Shown: positions 1 through 13,271, numbered from the stretch's first letter. The stretch is 64,000 nt of DNA from Phalacrocorax aristotelis (GCF_949628215.1 NC_134281.1:42428512-42492511), one strand, 5' to 3'. The notes: a model not told the origin generated them from the letters alone. Numbers and translations: made by a program.

Positions 1-154
1 TTCAACATATTTATTTATAAAGCGTATGTTGTCATTCAGACTTTGATGCTATCAGCTTCCTTTTGTTTAAGTATATTAGTTTATTTTAAGACTGTCAAAA
101 CCAGTTAATTATACTTTACAATCAAACAAGAAGTGACATAATATAACAAATTAC

Positions 155-283
155 CCGATCTGCTAATCCCCCAGGAACAATTGTTCTTACAACTACTCCA
201 CTTGACTTTCCTCCTACAATTCCAAAGCCTAATCCTGAACCATCGTTAATCAGCTCAACGTCTTCAATGTGGCCCCAGTGAAT
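155..283 (-). CDS. PATJ: PATJ coding exon, start of PDZ2
   Basis: 129 nt (43 codons, phase 0), beginning [20 protein letters not shown] and ending with GGLADR before the donor GTAATT at 154-149. The acceptor is TTAATTGCAG (AG at 285-284). It contains the PDZ2 GLGF loop (residues 256-259). No methionine start is present, so it is missed as a stand-alone frame. The remainder of PDZ2 should lie to the left of the window. Confidence 0.93.
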
Positions 284-3200
284 CTGCAATTAATAAAAAC
301 AAGAGATTTTAATTTCAGTCGGTCTTTAATGTTTCTCACTTTCACATATACCAGGAATGACGAGAATTAATTGGAGCAATTTTCTCTCTCTACCCCACAT
401 ACTGGAGATCTGTTGGATTTTGTTCAGTCAGCTTCGTTTCCTTATAAATATGCAGTGGGATTTCTCATCTGTTTTTAAACACACATTCTGTCCTTTACTT
501 TCAGAATAACAGGATACTAGAAAAGAGCTTGACTAAGAAAAAGCAATTTTAAGATTTTCTTGCCAAAATGAAAACTAGCCTTTTAGTTTTTCATGAATCA
601 AGAATAACACAAACAACGGAGAAAAACAGAGGCAAGGAGCTTGCACTGGCCTAGTTTTCACTTAGCATCGCCCAAATTCTTATTTCTGTTATTTCGCTTA
701 CACGCTCTAAACACCACCAGTACATGCTGAATTAATAGTGCAGTACAATATTCTGTCATACTGAACTGGAAGCATGTTTCTAAGCTACACTGTACCACGA
801 CCTTATGTTCCACAAGACAGTCTGAAAATAACAAAGCTGTTAAGCAACCCAAACCCAGCCAATGTTTCTGTCAGATTAATATCTCATAGAAACCAAAATG
901 GAGTGAAGTGGGCAGATTTAAGTCGTCTGTGAATAAAGGATTTATTAGCATACTGAAAATCTTTGCCAAAGCCAGTTAAATATCATAAAAGAAGTTTAAA
1001 GACCCCCTGTAGAGATATATATTTGTATTTTATTTTGTTAGTCTGTTCGATGCAGATCTTTCAATGAACAAGCAGTTAAAGTTTAATTCTTTAAAATTTT
1101 CAGTGCAATAAACAATATTGATTATCCACTAAAACCTTCAGATTTCACTAGCTCTGTAATAATCGTGAGGGAAATAATTACTGAGAATAAGGAAAAGCAC
1201 TGCTTTTAAACAGATTTTCATCAAGACCTACTAGCATAATAAATTAAGATTCCAATATTGCAAACCCTGGATTTAGGTGTGCAGGTTGACCAAATTCAAT
1301 GAAGCCACCTGGACCATATGGTTTGAACAGAGATAGAAGTTCAGCCCTAGCTTATTACATGTCCCAGTGACAATCTCTCCTTGTTCAACAAAACAAAAGG
1401 GTTCACAATTAAATTTTCAGATAAAAAAAACCCTGATAAATAAACAGGGTTCTTTAACAGATACTTTTTGATTGTTTTTAAAACGGAGACAAGGCTTTTT
1501 GTTTTGAGCAGTTTATGTTTAAATTGATTGGGATATTTCAAGCAGCATTCATGATAGGTTATGTTTACACTCTTAAGATGTAATCAGAGCATCTTTAATT
1601 GCTGAGCGCAAGTAGGTTTCAGCTGGGTATACTTGTAAAATGCTTTACCCAGCCTGTGCTGAACAGACCCTGCTGCTAAGAATATGTTGATCTACTAAAG
1701 CTTCTGCTATCCCATAAAAACCCGGGATCTATTTTATAACAACTTCATGCAGCTTTGCAATGGAAGCCTTGGACTTATTGCATGATCAGTCTAAATGAAA
1801 TGTCATCACATATAAAATCTGATTAGAGAAAAAAAATCTATATACGTAAAGCATGCTAACACAAACCCTTACAACCACAAAAAAAAAAAATATAGCACAG
1901 TTCAAAATCTGATTGTGACAGTATTACAACAACTCACAGTCTCAGGTGGATTTATATCACTTAAGACAGCCGAAGTTCTGCTGTTTCCTTGAACTGGCTC
2001 CCTAGCAACAACCAGATGTAGAGATCCTGTGGATTGCTGGAGGAGGGCAATAGCGTGCTGATGGGAAATGTTCTGATCCAATGGGGTGCAATTAATGGCC
2101 AGTATGTGGTCATTTTCCCTTAGTCTTTGATCCCTTAACAAAACATTAAAAGAAATTTTAAAATGCAGCATAATTACTTCACAACAGGCTTGTGTAATTT
2201 AAATATGAACATGCAAAAAACACAGTTATGTACGGTTAAATATTTATATATTTTAAAATTCTGTTTTAGACTGTCTTCAGCAACATATAAACCATGTAAT
2301 CCACCCTACTGAACTGCCCAGCCATATTTTGTTCCAACTTTAGCATGGTACAAAAATTTGCTCAATTTTTTCCTTTGCTTCTATTCAAAATTCAATGAAA
2401 TTACCTCATCCTTCTTGCTGATAGTGAATTTCAGGGCAGAAGAAAATTATTTTTGTAGTTATACAATGAACTAGGAACTATTCTTCATTATGTTTAGCAC
2501 TACATGATACTATCTCTAAGTACCCACAACTCAGGCTACAATACTGTTTTGTATCATTATTTAATCTAAAATTTCAATGAGCTGCATAATTATATTTTAC
2601 TCAAAATTTACAGTATCAAACTTCAGACATCAAACTTTCTTTGAGCAATACATAGTTCAACTTATACCTCAAGATAACATAAATTTCACAGTTAATTCAC
2701 CCTAGTGATGAATTTAGATTTGTGACAAGAGAGAAACCATCACTCAACTCCTCTGTTAAATATTCATTCTGAGCACGAGACCAAACTGTTACATAGACAG
2801 ACACTGCCTTCAAAGCTCTGTAGGAATCCAAAAAAGTCTCCAGGAGATCTTGTCTCTGAAGCAAAATGGGAAGCATGCTCGGGAAATTTATAAACTCTGA
2901 AACAATATAACTGCACATCTTAACTAACGCATTTTAAACTTCCTTTTTATGATGCAATGTTTAAGATGTTTCCCAGAAATCACTTTCTTCAAGCACTAAC
3001 CATATTTTAGATTCTCTCATCAAAGAAAGTGAGCAGCAGGTCATCAAATCCTAAAGTGAGATATTCACCCTCCTTTGACGTCCGGATCAGTCCATCTGTC
3101 TCCACTTTGAAAGAGCCTAATATGCTTTTCTTTAAGTGTTCTCTGGTGTGTTCTCTGTGGGCCCATAGCCATTATCATTCCAACCTCTCCCCACTCTTTT

Positions 3201-6200
3201 TGTCATCCTGTGTTGGCACTTCCTGACATGTGTTATTTAAAAAGTGACACCAACGACTTGAAATCTAGACACATTTTCTTGAAACATAATTCCAAGCACT
3301 GCATTTGTCTCATGCCAACTCTTGTGGTTTTACAATCACATTTTATTTTTAAAGGATTGCTCTGTCTTTTGTTGTTGGGTGAAAACCCACAGACAATAAG
3401 GGAAGAAACTGCCTGAAGCCTTGATTCTATGATGACATCTGTGCAGGGATCTGTCAGGACGACTAGATCTAAATTTACACAGGGAACAAACAGTAAAACC
3501 AGCTATAAATAGGGCATTGTCATAGGCACATAAATAAAGTGGGGGGGGAATCTTTCAGGGACACAGTGGATAAAAATTCAGAGGCTAATTTCTTCGTCCT
3601 TGTATTCTTTTCTGAGTTTTCTTTTGTTTTTTAATCAGTACTCAAGATTCTCTTAAGTGAGTCATGATTGCTGGAAATTCCATTTATGAATGGCTTGGAT
3701 ATTTAAAACTCATCTGAAAATCTGATCCTCAAAACATGAAGCCATTTAGTTGAAAAGCCCAGAATTCAAGACACCACCAATGAAATATCCCACCAGATTA
3801 CCCAGTCAAACATGTTAGTCTTATAGAGTTTTCAACATGAAAGTCATGACATTTCCCTTAATGGAAATACTGCAATTTTCCAATACAATTATAAAGATCT
3901 CACCTGTCGGCTATGCTTCCTGGCTGGACTTCCTTGACAAAGATACCAACTTCTCCCAAGCTGTGATTTTTAAGGGCAACCACACTAAATCCAAGACCTC
4001 CAACAGAAGGCTTTTCAATCTTTATTGATTCTATTTGTCTCCCCTAATAAAACAGAAAAAAAAAATTTACTAATTTTTAATGCAATAGAATGAGCTAGTT
4101 TAAAATTTATGAACACCCGGAGAATTATTCTCCTCCTAAGACTAAACAAAGGCAAAATCCTGAATATGTTATTTCTATAAAAGCTCCTCCATTTATTATT
4201 TTTAATATAGCAGAGTATTGGATATGCAAGCACTCTGAGGTTCTGAAACCTCAGGGAATTTAAGAGGTGCTTTCACACTTCATTCACATTATGAGATGAA
4301 TTCCAAACTGGATGAAAACTATGAACGAAGTGCTGTCTAGAGCAATATATTTGGGATTTCTGGAAATGCTGCATAGCTAAACTAAATTACTTGTCTTTTG
4401 GCTCCCTTTGCTTTTAATGCTGATTTTTAGGTGTGCGTTCAAAAGATTGCAGCTTTTAAATAAAGAAATGAATTTCCTTCCCCTCCCTGCAACTTCACAC
4501 TTAATGCTAAAAGTAGTTTGTTTTTGCAACTGCCTGCTTTTCAGTTCTAATACAAAATTTCTGGGTTGTTTACTGGGAAATATTACTTAGAGCATGCATG
4601 GCTATCACAGCTGTTTTATCCAAAATAATGTGCAGTCTTTACTGCTAAATCTTTTATCTGATGAGTTAATGACACACTAATGAGAAGAGTTATGCTCAAA
4701 ACATTACAGCTACATTAAGGTAGTCAATTAGCAACAGTTACTTAATACAGAAAGGCATGACTAACCAATTAAATTAATGGCTCAAAGTAACACAGAACAA
4801 TACATTTGTGGTATAAATGCCAATCCCACATGGGTGGATGTCTGCACCTGTACAACTTTCATAAGCATCTGGTACATGCTACATCACATGTTAATGAAAT
4901 CAGCATCTGTCTGGCAAAGTTACGACATACTAAATGAAGAGTTAAATAAAATATTGCATGCCAGTTCGTTTAATCATTTGCACTGTTCATATATTAACAA
5001 AGTTGGTACATTTCCAATTTAAAATGTACTTGATAAAACATGTCTCTCCATCAAAACAAGTTTCTGCAGAAAATGTCAATTTTTAATTATGTGTCATCAA
5101 ATACCAAAAAAGTTTTCTGGCAACTGAAACTTCTTTTCTACATTGGTGTGTTTGATAGAAAGACAAAAAAAAAAGGCAAATTAAAAAAAAGAAACCACCA
5201 AACCACTTTCCATTGCTGACATCATCTTTCACTGGGAAAAGTTACCCTCAGCACTTCTACTCTCTTACTGGCTAGGAGGCACCACACTCCCAGATACACA
5301 ACAAAAGAGCATGTTTGAAAACGTACTCCAAAAGCCTGGAAGGAAAAGTTTGACATTAAAGGAAAGCAAGTTTCGTTCACTAAATCCGAGAGCCTTACCT
5401 TTGCCATCTGTTGGATGGTTGTCTCAAATTCATTAACTCCGAGACTTGGAGTGAATGTAGATGCTTTGGGTTCAGGGTGACTGCAAGGCATATGCACACT
5501 CCCAGCAGCAACTGATTTGTCAGCAAACACTAGTAGCCCTCTCTTAGTAAAATCAAAATCTACTGAACGGTCAGGAGGCATATAATTGAGCTATTGAAAA
5601 TGAACAAAGACGTAGAAAAACTATTAAAAACGAAAGAAGATATTTCCACAGATACCATCTTGTGTGAAGACTGCCAAAGAAGCAAGCATACATATGTTCA
5701 TATATACCTATTCACACAAATATACTCACCTGTATAAAATATGCAATGTTAATATATAAGCTATAACCAAGCTACCTTATCAAGTTTAAACTGTTTTTCA
5801 GAAGGCAAAGTTCCCTGAATGTTTCAGCTGTGTTTCTACTCCACTCATTTTCCCCATTTCTTCATTTTGCTTCCCTGCCCATGCCCATTATCCTCTTTTC
5901 ACCCTGCTATTCCAGAAACAACACATGCAAAAGCAACAACATTAAAGAGGCACTCCAGCACTGTTGCAACTGTCAGGCAAACCTAGACAATTTTGGAACA
6001 AGAATCAAAATTTTTTAAAAGTCTCTTAGTCACTCAGGAGCCAAAGGCCTGGTCTGTATTATCTGCTCCCCAGAGAGAGCCTAGGAAACTACTATTGAAC
6101 ATGTTATCTTTGCTAGAACTTGCAGTTCAATGTCTAGTCCTAACAGATAATGAAGAAATGCAGAAATACTCCCAGTGCAACACAGTAAACTGAAAAATCC

Positions 6201-7508
6201 CATCCTGAATGAAACTGCTCATGAGGGACATGCTTAAAAAGAATGTCAAGAAAAACAAAATTTTCTAGATATGATAATTCTGAACATTCTGGATATAAAA
6301 TCCATTATGCCACAGTCACAAAACATGATCTTAGATAAATTTGCATTTTCACACATTTTTATTGCTTGCAGACATACATCCAAGCTTTGGAAGGAAGGAA
6401 AAGGAGCAGATACAGCACCTTTGAGAGCATAGGAAGAAGGGAGAAGGAATGGCACAGCCAGGTATTCCATGCACGTTCCATGCCACCCAGGCAGGAACAC
6501 GTGCGATACATTTGGCAATGACAGCAAGGTGGCCTCATCCCCCTGACACTCACCTTCTATATCTGCAGCTGGGCTGGTGCAGCAACAGCAAAGACAGGGA
6601 TTGTTGCTGCTTAAGGTATGCCAAGGTAGTCCCTGATTTTAAGTTTGCGGGCCTGACTTTGCTAACTGCACAGTGAGACCTGTTCATGCAGATGTGCCAT
6701 GGATGCCCATGTCTAAGTGTCAGTTGGCATTATAAACCGATCCACACAAGTTCCTTCTACTGCTGGAGCCAAGTCATTGTTAACCATTCTTGTACAAGTC
6801 AGCAGGAGCTAAGTGATGATGTCTTTCAAGGAGAAAAGATGCTGCTACTTAGCTGATAAATAGTATTTAGCTTCTGTGAAAAACAAAGGATCCCAGTTCC
6901 AACTGTGTTCAGAACTCAAAGTACTAGAGCTGATGTCCTTTGCAGATGCTTTTGTCTGACTGATGTGGTTCTCAACGCCCACCTCTTCTGCACCCCTTTC
7001 AAAGCACATTGCCCCATGACCTGTTTGTTGCAATACCACTTCTCATTTCAGTAGTGACTCTCTAGATATTAGCTTGAGCAAAAATAAAAAAAGCCCAACA
7101 TTCACTCACACCAAGTTACAGCTTATTAATGAGAGTGCCCTCATTAACACACGCCTACATACCCTGTTTTAAGTTCCAAGATCACTATAGTTATCATCAC
7201 ACCAACAACCATAATTTTACACTCACTTGTTCCTTCAGTTGCTTGATGGATTGCTGGAGGGTCAGTACCTGGTTGAACAAAGGACTCTCGAGCGTGTTAC
7301 GCAAAACAGTCAGGTTTTCATTATGTTGGGAATCTCTTTTCTCACGTAGTTTTGCTTGCAGACGATCAAGAATCTGCAGCACCTGTTGTTTATCTGCACC
7401 ACAACATGTTAGGAACAGAGTACACGTTAGGAACAGAGCTTCATTTCTCACTGCCTAACAAAAGTAATCACTTTCAGACCACATACCTGCAGCAGGATTT
7501 TCAGGCAT
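155..7508 (-). CDS. PATJ: PATJ (INADL) multi-PDZ scaffold, N-terminal part, six coding exons
   Basis: Scaffold of the apical Crumbs complex at tight junctions; in the family its L27 domain binds PALS1 and its PDZ domains bind junction proteins. The coding order on the minus strand is 7508-7487, 7393-7227, 5590-5399, 4043-3904, 2133-1938 and 283-155, 846 nt or 282 residues with every junction in phase. Residues about 8-63 form the L27 domain (contains [20 protein letters not shown]). PDZ1 spans about 132-221, with the carboxylate-binding loop GLGF at 143-146 and the helix-B histidine of class I domains at about H198. PDZ2 begins near 246 with GLGF at 256-259. Mammalian PATJ is around 1,800 residues with ten PDZ domains, so the rest lies beyond the left edge. 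The start MPENPA matches the family N-terminus. MPDZ is the closest alternative, but the N-terminal sequence fits PATJ better. Confidence 0.95.
284..1937 (-). other. PATJ: PATJ intron (1.65 kb)
   Basis: AT-rich intron between the PDZ1 and PDZ2 exons. I saw no exon, RNA gene or repeat family in it, only short A runs. Confidence 0.85.
1938..2133 (-). CDS. PATJ: PATJ coding exon, second half of PDZ1
   Basis: 196 nt encoding [20 protein letters not shown] onward to the VVAREPV end of PDZ1, then a short linker ending NPPET. The acceptor is TTTTGTTAAG (AG at 2135-2134) and the donor GTGAGT at 1937-1932. SHQ around H198 supplies the helix-B1 histidine seen in class I PDZ domains. Confidence 0.95.
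2134..3903 (-). other. PATJ: PATJ intron (1.77 kb)
   Basis: Intron splitting PDZ1. A G9 run lies near 3,541. The open frames here do not resemble any protein I know. Nothing else is recognised. Confidence 0.85.
3904..4043 (-). CDS. PATJ: PATJ coding exon, first half of PDZ1
   Basis: 140 nt encoding residues 128-173 plus two bases: [20 protein letters not shown], then a strand running to VQPGSIAD. It contains the PDZ1 GLGF carboxylate-binding loop. The acceptor is TTTTATTAG (AG at 4045-4044) and the donor is CAG/GTGAG at 3903. It leaves phase 2, completed by a G at the start of the next exon to give arginine. Confidence 0.94.
4044..5398 (-). other. PATJ: PATJ intron (1.36 kb)
   Basis: AT-rich intron between the linker exon and PDZ1. 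Nothing recognised apart from A-rich runs near 5,160-5,195. Confidence 0.85.
5399..5590 (-). CDS. PATJ: PATJ coding exon, linker between L27 and PDZ1
   Basis: 192 nt (64 codons, phase 0 at both ends), from [14 protein letters not shown] to TTIQQMAK. The acceptor is TTTCAATAG (AG at 5592-5591) and the donor is AAG/GTAAGG at 5398-5393. The FDF..RGLLVF block is shared with mammalian PATJ. The serine- and proline-rich middle is less conserved, as expected for a linker. Confidence 0.92.
5591..7226 (-). other. PATJ: PATJ intron (1.64 kb)
   Basis: Intron following the L27 exon. Small open frames at 6.2-6.7 kb on both strands show no family resemblance and are taken as chance. Confidence 0.85.
7227..7393 (-). 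CDS. PATJ: PATJ coding exon encoding the L27 domain
   Basis: 167 nt giving residues 8-63, from [19 protein letters not shown] to the end of the L27 domain at KEQ. The donor is GTGAGT at 7226-7221. The acceptor ends in GTGCAG at 7395-7394, with only a weak pyrimidine tract. L27 domains are helical heterodimer modules; in PATJ this one pairs with PALS1. The exon lies 93 nt from the start-codon exon. Confidence 0.93.
7394..7486 (-). other. PATJ: PATJ mini-intron (93 nt)
   Basis: Very short GT-AG intron (donor GTATGT, acceptor GTGCAG). Of its 93 nt, 36 are a tandem duplication of an 18-bp unit next to the acceptor, described separately. Confidence 0.85.
7404..7439. repeat. 18-bp tandem duplication, two copies
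   Basis: Two copies with period 18 (plus-strand core GTTAGGAACAGAG at 7408 and 7426). On the PATJ sense strand each copy contains TTCCTAAC, a good branch-point sequence, with the candidate branch A 16 nt and 34 nt upstream of the L27 exon. Confidence 0.9.
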
Positions 7509-7542
7509 GTTGAAAGGTATTTTTGGAATTACTCAGAATAAC
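7487..7542 (-). CDS. PATJ: PATJ exon with start codon (CDS 7487-7508, 5' UTR to 7542)
   Basis: The minus strand has ATG at 7508-7506, then codons for MPENPAA and one base, followed by the donor GTATGT at 7486-7481. Upstream of the ATG, 34 nt of 5' UTR run back to an acceptor (pyrimidine-rich tract ending CTCATCTAG, AG at 7544-7543). The start was chosen because MPENPA is the conserved PATJ N-terminus and the spliced frame is continuous with the L27 exon. Only 22 nt are coding, too short to be found as an open frame alone. Confidence 0.88.
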
Positions 7543-10500
7543 CTAGATGAGGTTTGAAAAGAAAAATCAAATTAATAATATATATATCCAATCAGAACAC
7601 TAACAGATACACAGTCAATAAATGCATTAATAAAATACCAGGACGACTACAACAAAGTTAATAGAAAAATACTACTACCTCCTGTTGTTTACCCCGAGTA
7701 TTCAACAAAGCTCTCAATACAGCTAGTTGCACTGCAGCCTCAGCACATCCAAAAATCTTTCCCTGTTCCGTGTGCTTTTCCTTTCACACACAGGAAGGAA
7801 TATGAACATCTCTTTCAAATAAGTAAAAATGCAGGTTATAAAAACAAACATTGTCCAAGAAAACTGAGAGACAGCTATGTTCAACCAAATTATTTTGAAC
7901 ATTGATATTAAAGTTGTGATCTTTTCAAATATACATACAGTTAAAATCTTCTGATTATTTAGAAGATACTTTCTACCTGATTATTTGTAGACAGTATTCT
8001 TATCAGGATAGCTCCACCCTGCTGCATGGCAGTATAGGTGAAACCTTGCTATATATACACTATATATAGTGCATATATGTACACAATATACCTATAAAAT
8101 GGTGAAGTTCCCTCCACTCATAAGACAGCATAGCATTAAGGCCCAAAATTGGCCAAATCAATCCCTATTCCAACACTTGCCTACTTGCATGTTCCTGCAA
8201 GTTCTAATTGCAGCCCCACTGCTGAACAGGTGAAAGAAGCCCGTTCCCTTCTCCTACATGTGATTGCCTTTCTCTTTTCCACGTATGTGACAAACCTTTA
8301 AGGAGCAGAATATCCTTTACTGTGCTCATCTACAGTGCCAAATAGAACAGGTCTCCAACTGAGGCTGAGGCCTGGATGGCAGTATAAAAACAACAGACTT
8401 GCAATTAGCAGCGATGATAAATTTGTACCCTTACTTGCATGTTATTACGTTGGTGCAGAGCCTGCCATTCTGAAATCTATCAAGGCAGTTATATCAAAAC
8501 ATACAGGAGAAACAAGATTTATTCACTTAGTATAAGCTCCTCTGAAAGAAGTCAGCCATTTAATAGCACAAATTTACATAATTTTTACTCTACCTAGTAT
8601 ATAACTGCGTAATTTCAGAATAATATATTTGGAATTATTTTGGAACAGAAACAACATATATGTATATTTTAAAAAGCAGTTGGTGTATTCACTCTTTTAG
8701 TCTTGCAATTCGAGAGTAGGAAGGGTCATATGCATCTGAATGTAACACCAGGGTGAGGTGTCTCTCCCAGCAGGACCTCTGGTCCTTTCAGCTCTGCCTT
8801 TGACACTGCCTGTGCTCACACTGGAAACATCTTGAGTTCCAGGAGGACACTGTTATATTTAGCAAAATATTAAGTATGCAGGTGAAAAGCTTCTCTTCTC
8901 CTGAACAGTCAGATTAAGCTGATTTACCTAATTTTAAAAAAAAAAAAATTGGAGGTGTGTCACAAGCCACGTTTTCAAATTTGGGCACCCTTAACTCTAT
9001 CTGAGCAGCTTTGGCTCCTGGAGGAATTCCTGCAGAACTCAGTGGGTTTGCGTGGTTTCCACCCAGGGCCAAGCAAAATGAGTCGCTTTGCAAGACTATT
9101 AACAGATTTAGGAGGTCATTTTAAATCAAACTCATAGCAAAAGTTGAAGCAGCAAACCCATACAACCCCTGAAAGATTTCCAGGAATGCATCTGAACTTT
9201 TGTAAGTGGTGCAGCTTTATTTTCTTTTCCATTCGAAATAAAACACTTCTAAGAGCGGAGTAGCCTTTGATTCTGTGCTGAGATCTGATTCTGAAGAACA
9301 GATGAAAATACCATTTCCTCATACATTCCTGAGTCTTCACCTAAACCAAAAAGACAAAACTTAACCACCTTGACTAAAAATATTGTATGAATCTTAACAA
9401 AGCAGGACAAAGAACATGGAAATTTGTTCCTTCTTCCCAATTTAACTTTCCTCATCTGTTTTTCTACCTCACCTCAGCCGTTGAAAGAGGAAAAAAAAAA
9501 TCCAACAACTTAAAGCAAGAGAACCAACATCAGAAAGGGATGCAAAACAACTCCTACAAGGAAAAGTAGCTTGAAACACCTTTAAAACAGCAGTAGGGTG
9601 AAGGAAAGATTAAACCCAGAAAAGAAATCCAGCAGAACAGGAAATAATGCCGACTTGACACCACCATGCCCATCCAATGGCTGAAGCCAAGAGGCTGGTC
9701 CAGCTCTCCAGCCCTCTTTCATGCATTTTGTTCTTCCCTTTCCATCTGTGCCTTGCACTCATTCATCTGATCCCACAGTAAGCTGGAACAGGGAGCTAAA
9801 CACACAGAAAAATCCTTCACATTTTGGTAGGGTGAGCTTTTTGCCCCATTAGCTCTCAACTGCCAGCACTGGCACAGAGGGGGCCGAGAAGCACCAGGGA
9901 AGCGGGACCACACCTTGCCGCGACAGCAGCTAGCGGTTGCAGCAGCCCAGCTGCACTGGCAAACTGCACCATGAGAAATAGCCTGAGTCATTCAAAAACA
10001 GCCTCAAAGTGCCGCACTGACAGCCTTCAAGATTAATCTTTTTTCCATTACAGCGGGTATAACAATAGCAATTATGAGAACAGGTACAAATCCAAGAAAG
10101 AAAAATTTAAGCAGAAAAATGTAGGTAAGAGATCTAGGCAGAAGTCCCTGAGAGAAAGGGGTGCAAAAGAGGGGAGAAAAACAATATTAAAAAAAAAAGT
10201 TTCAGCTTCCTGCTTGAGCTGCTCCAAAGCATTGCTAAGAGCCATTACAGACCACTCTGTACCAGTGGACACCAAAGCAGACCTCAGGTACAGTTCATAT
10301 AACAGTTCAAGTTTACAGAGCGCTTTGGGATTCCTTGTGATCAAAGCTGGCCTCCAGCCAGCTAGCAATGGGTTTTAATGATTTTTTTTTTTTTTGGTGC
10401 AATATGTTAAAACCACCCTCAGTATTTCTTTGTTCTCCTTTCTTTCACAGAAAGAGAGTGGGGGGAAAAATAAAGTGTGCTACATTTTAAAGTGAACAGC

Positions 10501-13271
10501 TCCTTCTGGTGTAAGGGGATCCCTGAAAATATAAACTAATTTAGAGTTTTCAAGTAATGTGTTATTGAGGACAGGTCTCTAAGATTGGCTTTTGGGCATC
10601 AGAGAAACACACAACTCCACATACTATTGCGCTGTTTATGTTTGGAGACCCAAACAGCTAATTATTAAATGATTTCCAAACACTGATGCTAAGTCCAAAC
10701 AAGGTGTCAACAGACAGCTGCTAAATCAAGAGGTCCATTCCTAGATGATAATTTTGAAGAGTGGTCCAAAACACTATGGTTTGTCTTGTTAAAATCAGCT
10801 CACCCACTCTGCATTCAACTTCCTTAGCCCCATTCTCTGATTTCTACAGTTACTAATTTATCCCATCAGTAGACAAAACTGCAAACCTCAGTTCAAAATT
10901 TATGTCACAAGTCCCAATATAATTGTAAAATCATTGAGAAAATAATGAATTTCAGAAAGTTTAGTGTTTTCTAGCACCAGAAAAAACACCACACTCCAGC
11001 ACAGTGTGCATCTGGGTTTTTACTGTCTTCACTTTTGAGAGCTGAACTCAATGCATTACAGGGAGTGGGAAAGTTTCATAAGGTTTTGTGTGAAATCCTA
11101 GGACTTGGATCTTCTTCAAAAGCAGACTAAGAAAAAAGGAATTCCCCCATGCTGATGCCAGAAGAGGTCATCAGAAGAGCTGAAAGGTTTAAGCCTTCCA
11201 TTGCCATCACCCCCCTGCCAGCTGCCTGCCACTTCCACGGAGACACAGGGTGCTTAACCCTGGCACATCCCAGAGCCGGAGGGGAACATGACACCCCTGA
11301 CAGCAGCCTTGACAAACACCTGCCCTTTGTGAAGGTCTGCTGAAAGACAAAAATAAGGGTTTTCCTGCTGAGGTCTGAAGGAGGACACAGTTGAACCAGC
11401 AGATATTCTTCTTCCAATTTCTCCACACACACCTAACAACTACAACTGCTTCTACCCTACATCCTTCAACTTGGCCTCCAACAACCTGTATCCTTCCAAG
11501 AGACGCGCCTGCAGGGTAAGTCCTGCCTTATGAGAGGCTCTCCCCACTCAGTGTGGGTGTAGCCTTTTGGGACGTGAAACACTGCAAGTCCTTAATGCAC
11601 CAGTGATAACTGCTGCTGTTTTTCAAAAGCTTCTAGCACAGCCAATCTGAGCAGCCTGCCACAGGAACAGCCAAGGGTACATCCCAATCCAAAGTCACCT
11701 TTCCGCACTAACGCGGTTGTAATTTTTCCTGGCCCTGTTATCAGAAGTGACCGATACAGTGCATGTCATCTTCATCAGAGATTTCTCTGACTTGGAAAAT
11801 TTCAGCCCAAACAGTTTAAAATTTGATAAAGGCAAAAGAAAGGGGAAATAGCACTTGTCAGTGTGATCTTAATCTTAAATTGTCCCAACATAGCATCACC
11901 TGTAACTTCAGATACTAAAAAATTATATTGTTTACATGCCATCAAGCGATTACACTGTGAAAAACAACACAATTCTAACACATCTTTTGCTGTCCTACAC
12001 ATTATGCTCAGTTTTCCATCCTGGTAACGCAGAGAAGAATTCAGTCCAACCAAGCTCAGCACGTACACACCTTCCAGATGAAACCACCAAAATCTCCTGT
12101 TCTTTGTAATGCTGCAGTATTTATAAAATGTGCTACAAAGCACATGCTGAGTGTTCCTGGTACTTGAAAGAGGAAACAACTGAACAGTCCTGTGAGTACC
12201 TACACACAAATACACCATGCATCGCCAAGGTGAAGCAGGTCAAAGCTAAATACTGTTAAATATCAAAAAACTATTCCATAGGCAAACAGATTGTGTCCTC
12301 TTGTTACATACAATTAGTGACCACAGGATGAGGAAAGCAAAAAAACCACCACCCTGCATCTGTGATTACCAGTCTCCATGCAGATCAAGAGGAGTCTTAG
12401 TCACTCTCAAGTTGTGCTAACTTTTAACAAGCAGAACCTGAATTCCTGCAGACTTTGGCCGCCAGGGAAGTGCTGGTGTGGGCTCTCTGATGTCTAATAG
12501 AAAGGTGAGCTCACGCTGAAGCCATTCTCCATGGAGCAATAACATGCTCTTGGAAACCTACTCTCACAAAGCTTGAGGAAAACTTGTTTCTGAGATCTAA
12601 ATATTTTCATATTCTACTGAAATTAGCCAATAAATCCTAGAATTGCTATGAGACAATGTACACGATTAACAAATCACTTCATGGGGAGCAGAGCTGTTAG
12701 ACCTGGAACCATACTGAATTTCTAAGCTTCAATAATTTACACAGAAAGCGAAAGAACTGTTTTCTTATTAATCAACTGCTAAATAAAGAAAAAAACGTGC
12801 TTTGTTAAGAATCTCCAAATTGACGGGCACCAACAGAAAGAGTTGCAAACTGTATGTGTTTTCCCTAGCGCCTCCTCTCCTCGTCACTACACCGTCTCTC
12901 CAAGCAATGGAAACTGCTTGCGCAACACAACACTAAGACGACTCCTGTGTCCCAGAACGCCTTTGCCCGCCATCAGGAGCCAAGCAGCTCTCCCCGGCCT
13001 TTACTGTGGGTGTCAGGGAGCCACAGAGGACCCCAGTGCTTGAAACCTAAAGGGCTTCGAGGTGGGAGCCTCAGGCTGAGTCCAGGCTGGTATCCTGACC
13101 ATGGCAGTGCTTACATCGAGATACAGTTCAGACGCTGAGGAAGAGAGATGGTAGGAAACTCTTCTCCCGAGGATCAACTCCACCACCAAGCGCTAGGGCC
13201 GGGCTGAGCCTCCGTGTCTGAAGAAGGAATTAAACTGCTCCAGAAGTGACCTCACAGCAAGCTGACTTTAC
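7543..13271 (-). other. PATJ: PATJ long 5' intron
   Basis: At least 5.7 kb between the start-codon exon and the CpG island taken as the promoter. Contents are unique AT-rich sequence. I found no coding exon, RNA gene or recognised transposon. Open frames at 9.7-12.2 kb carry no recognisable domains. An additional non-coding exon could be present but cannot be picked out by eye. Confidence 0.6.
8058..8071. repeat. 14-bp perfect AT palindrome
   Basis: CACTATATATAGTG reads the same on both strands and lies inside a longer TA-rich stretch (8,049-8,092). It is probably a decayed TA microsatellite. Confidence 0.8.

Noticed and set aside
3424-3436. ATTCTATGATG resembling the CR1 3'-terminal 8-bp repeat
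   Set aside because: Upstream sequence does not match the CR1 3' region, so a single short match is not enough.
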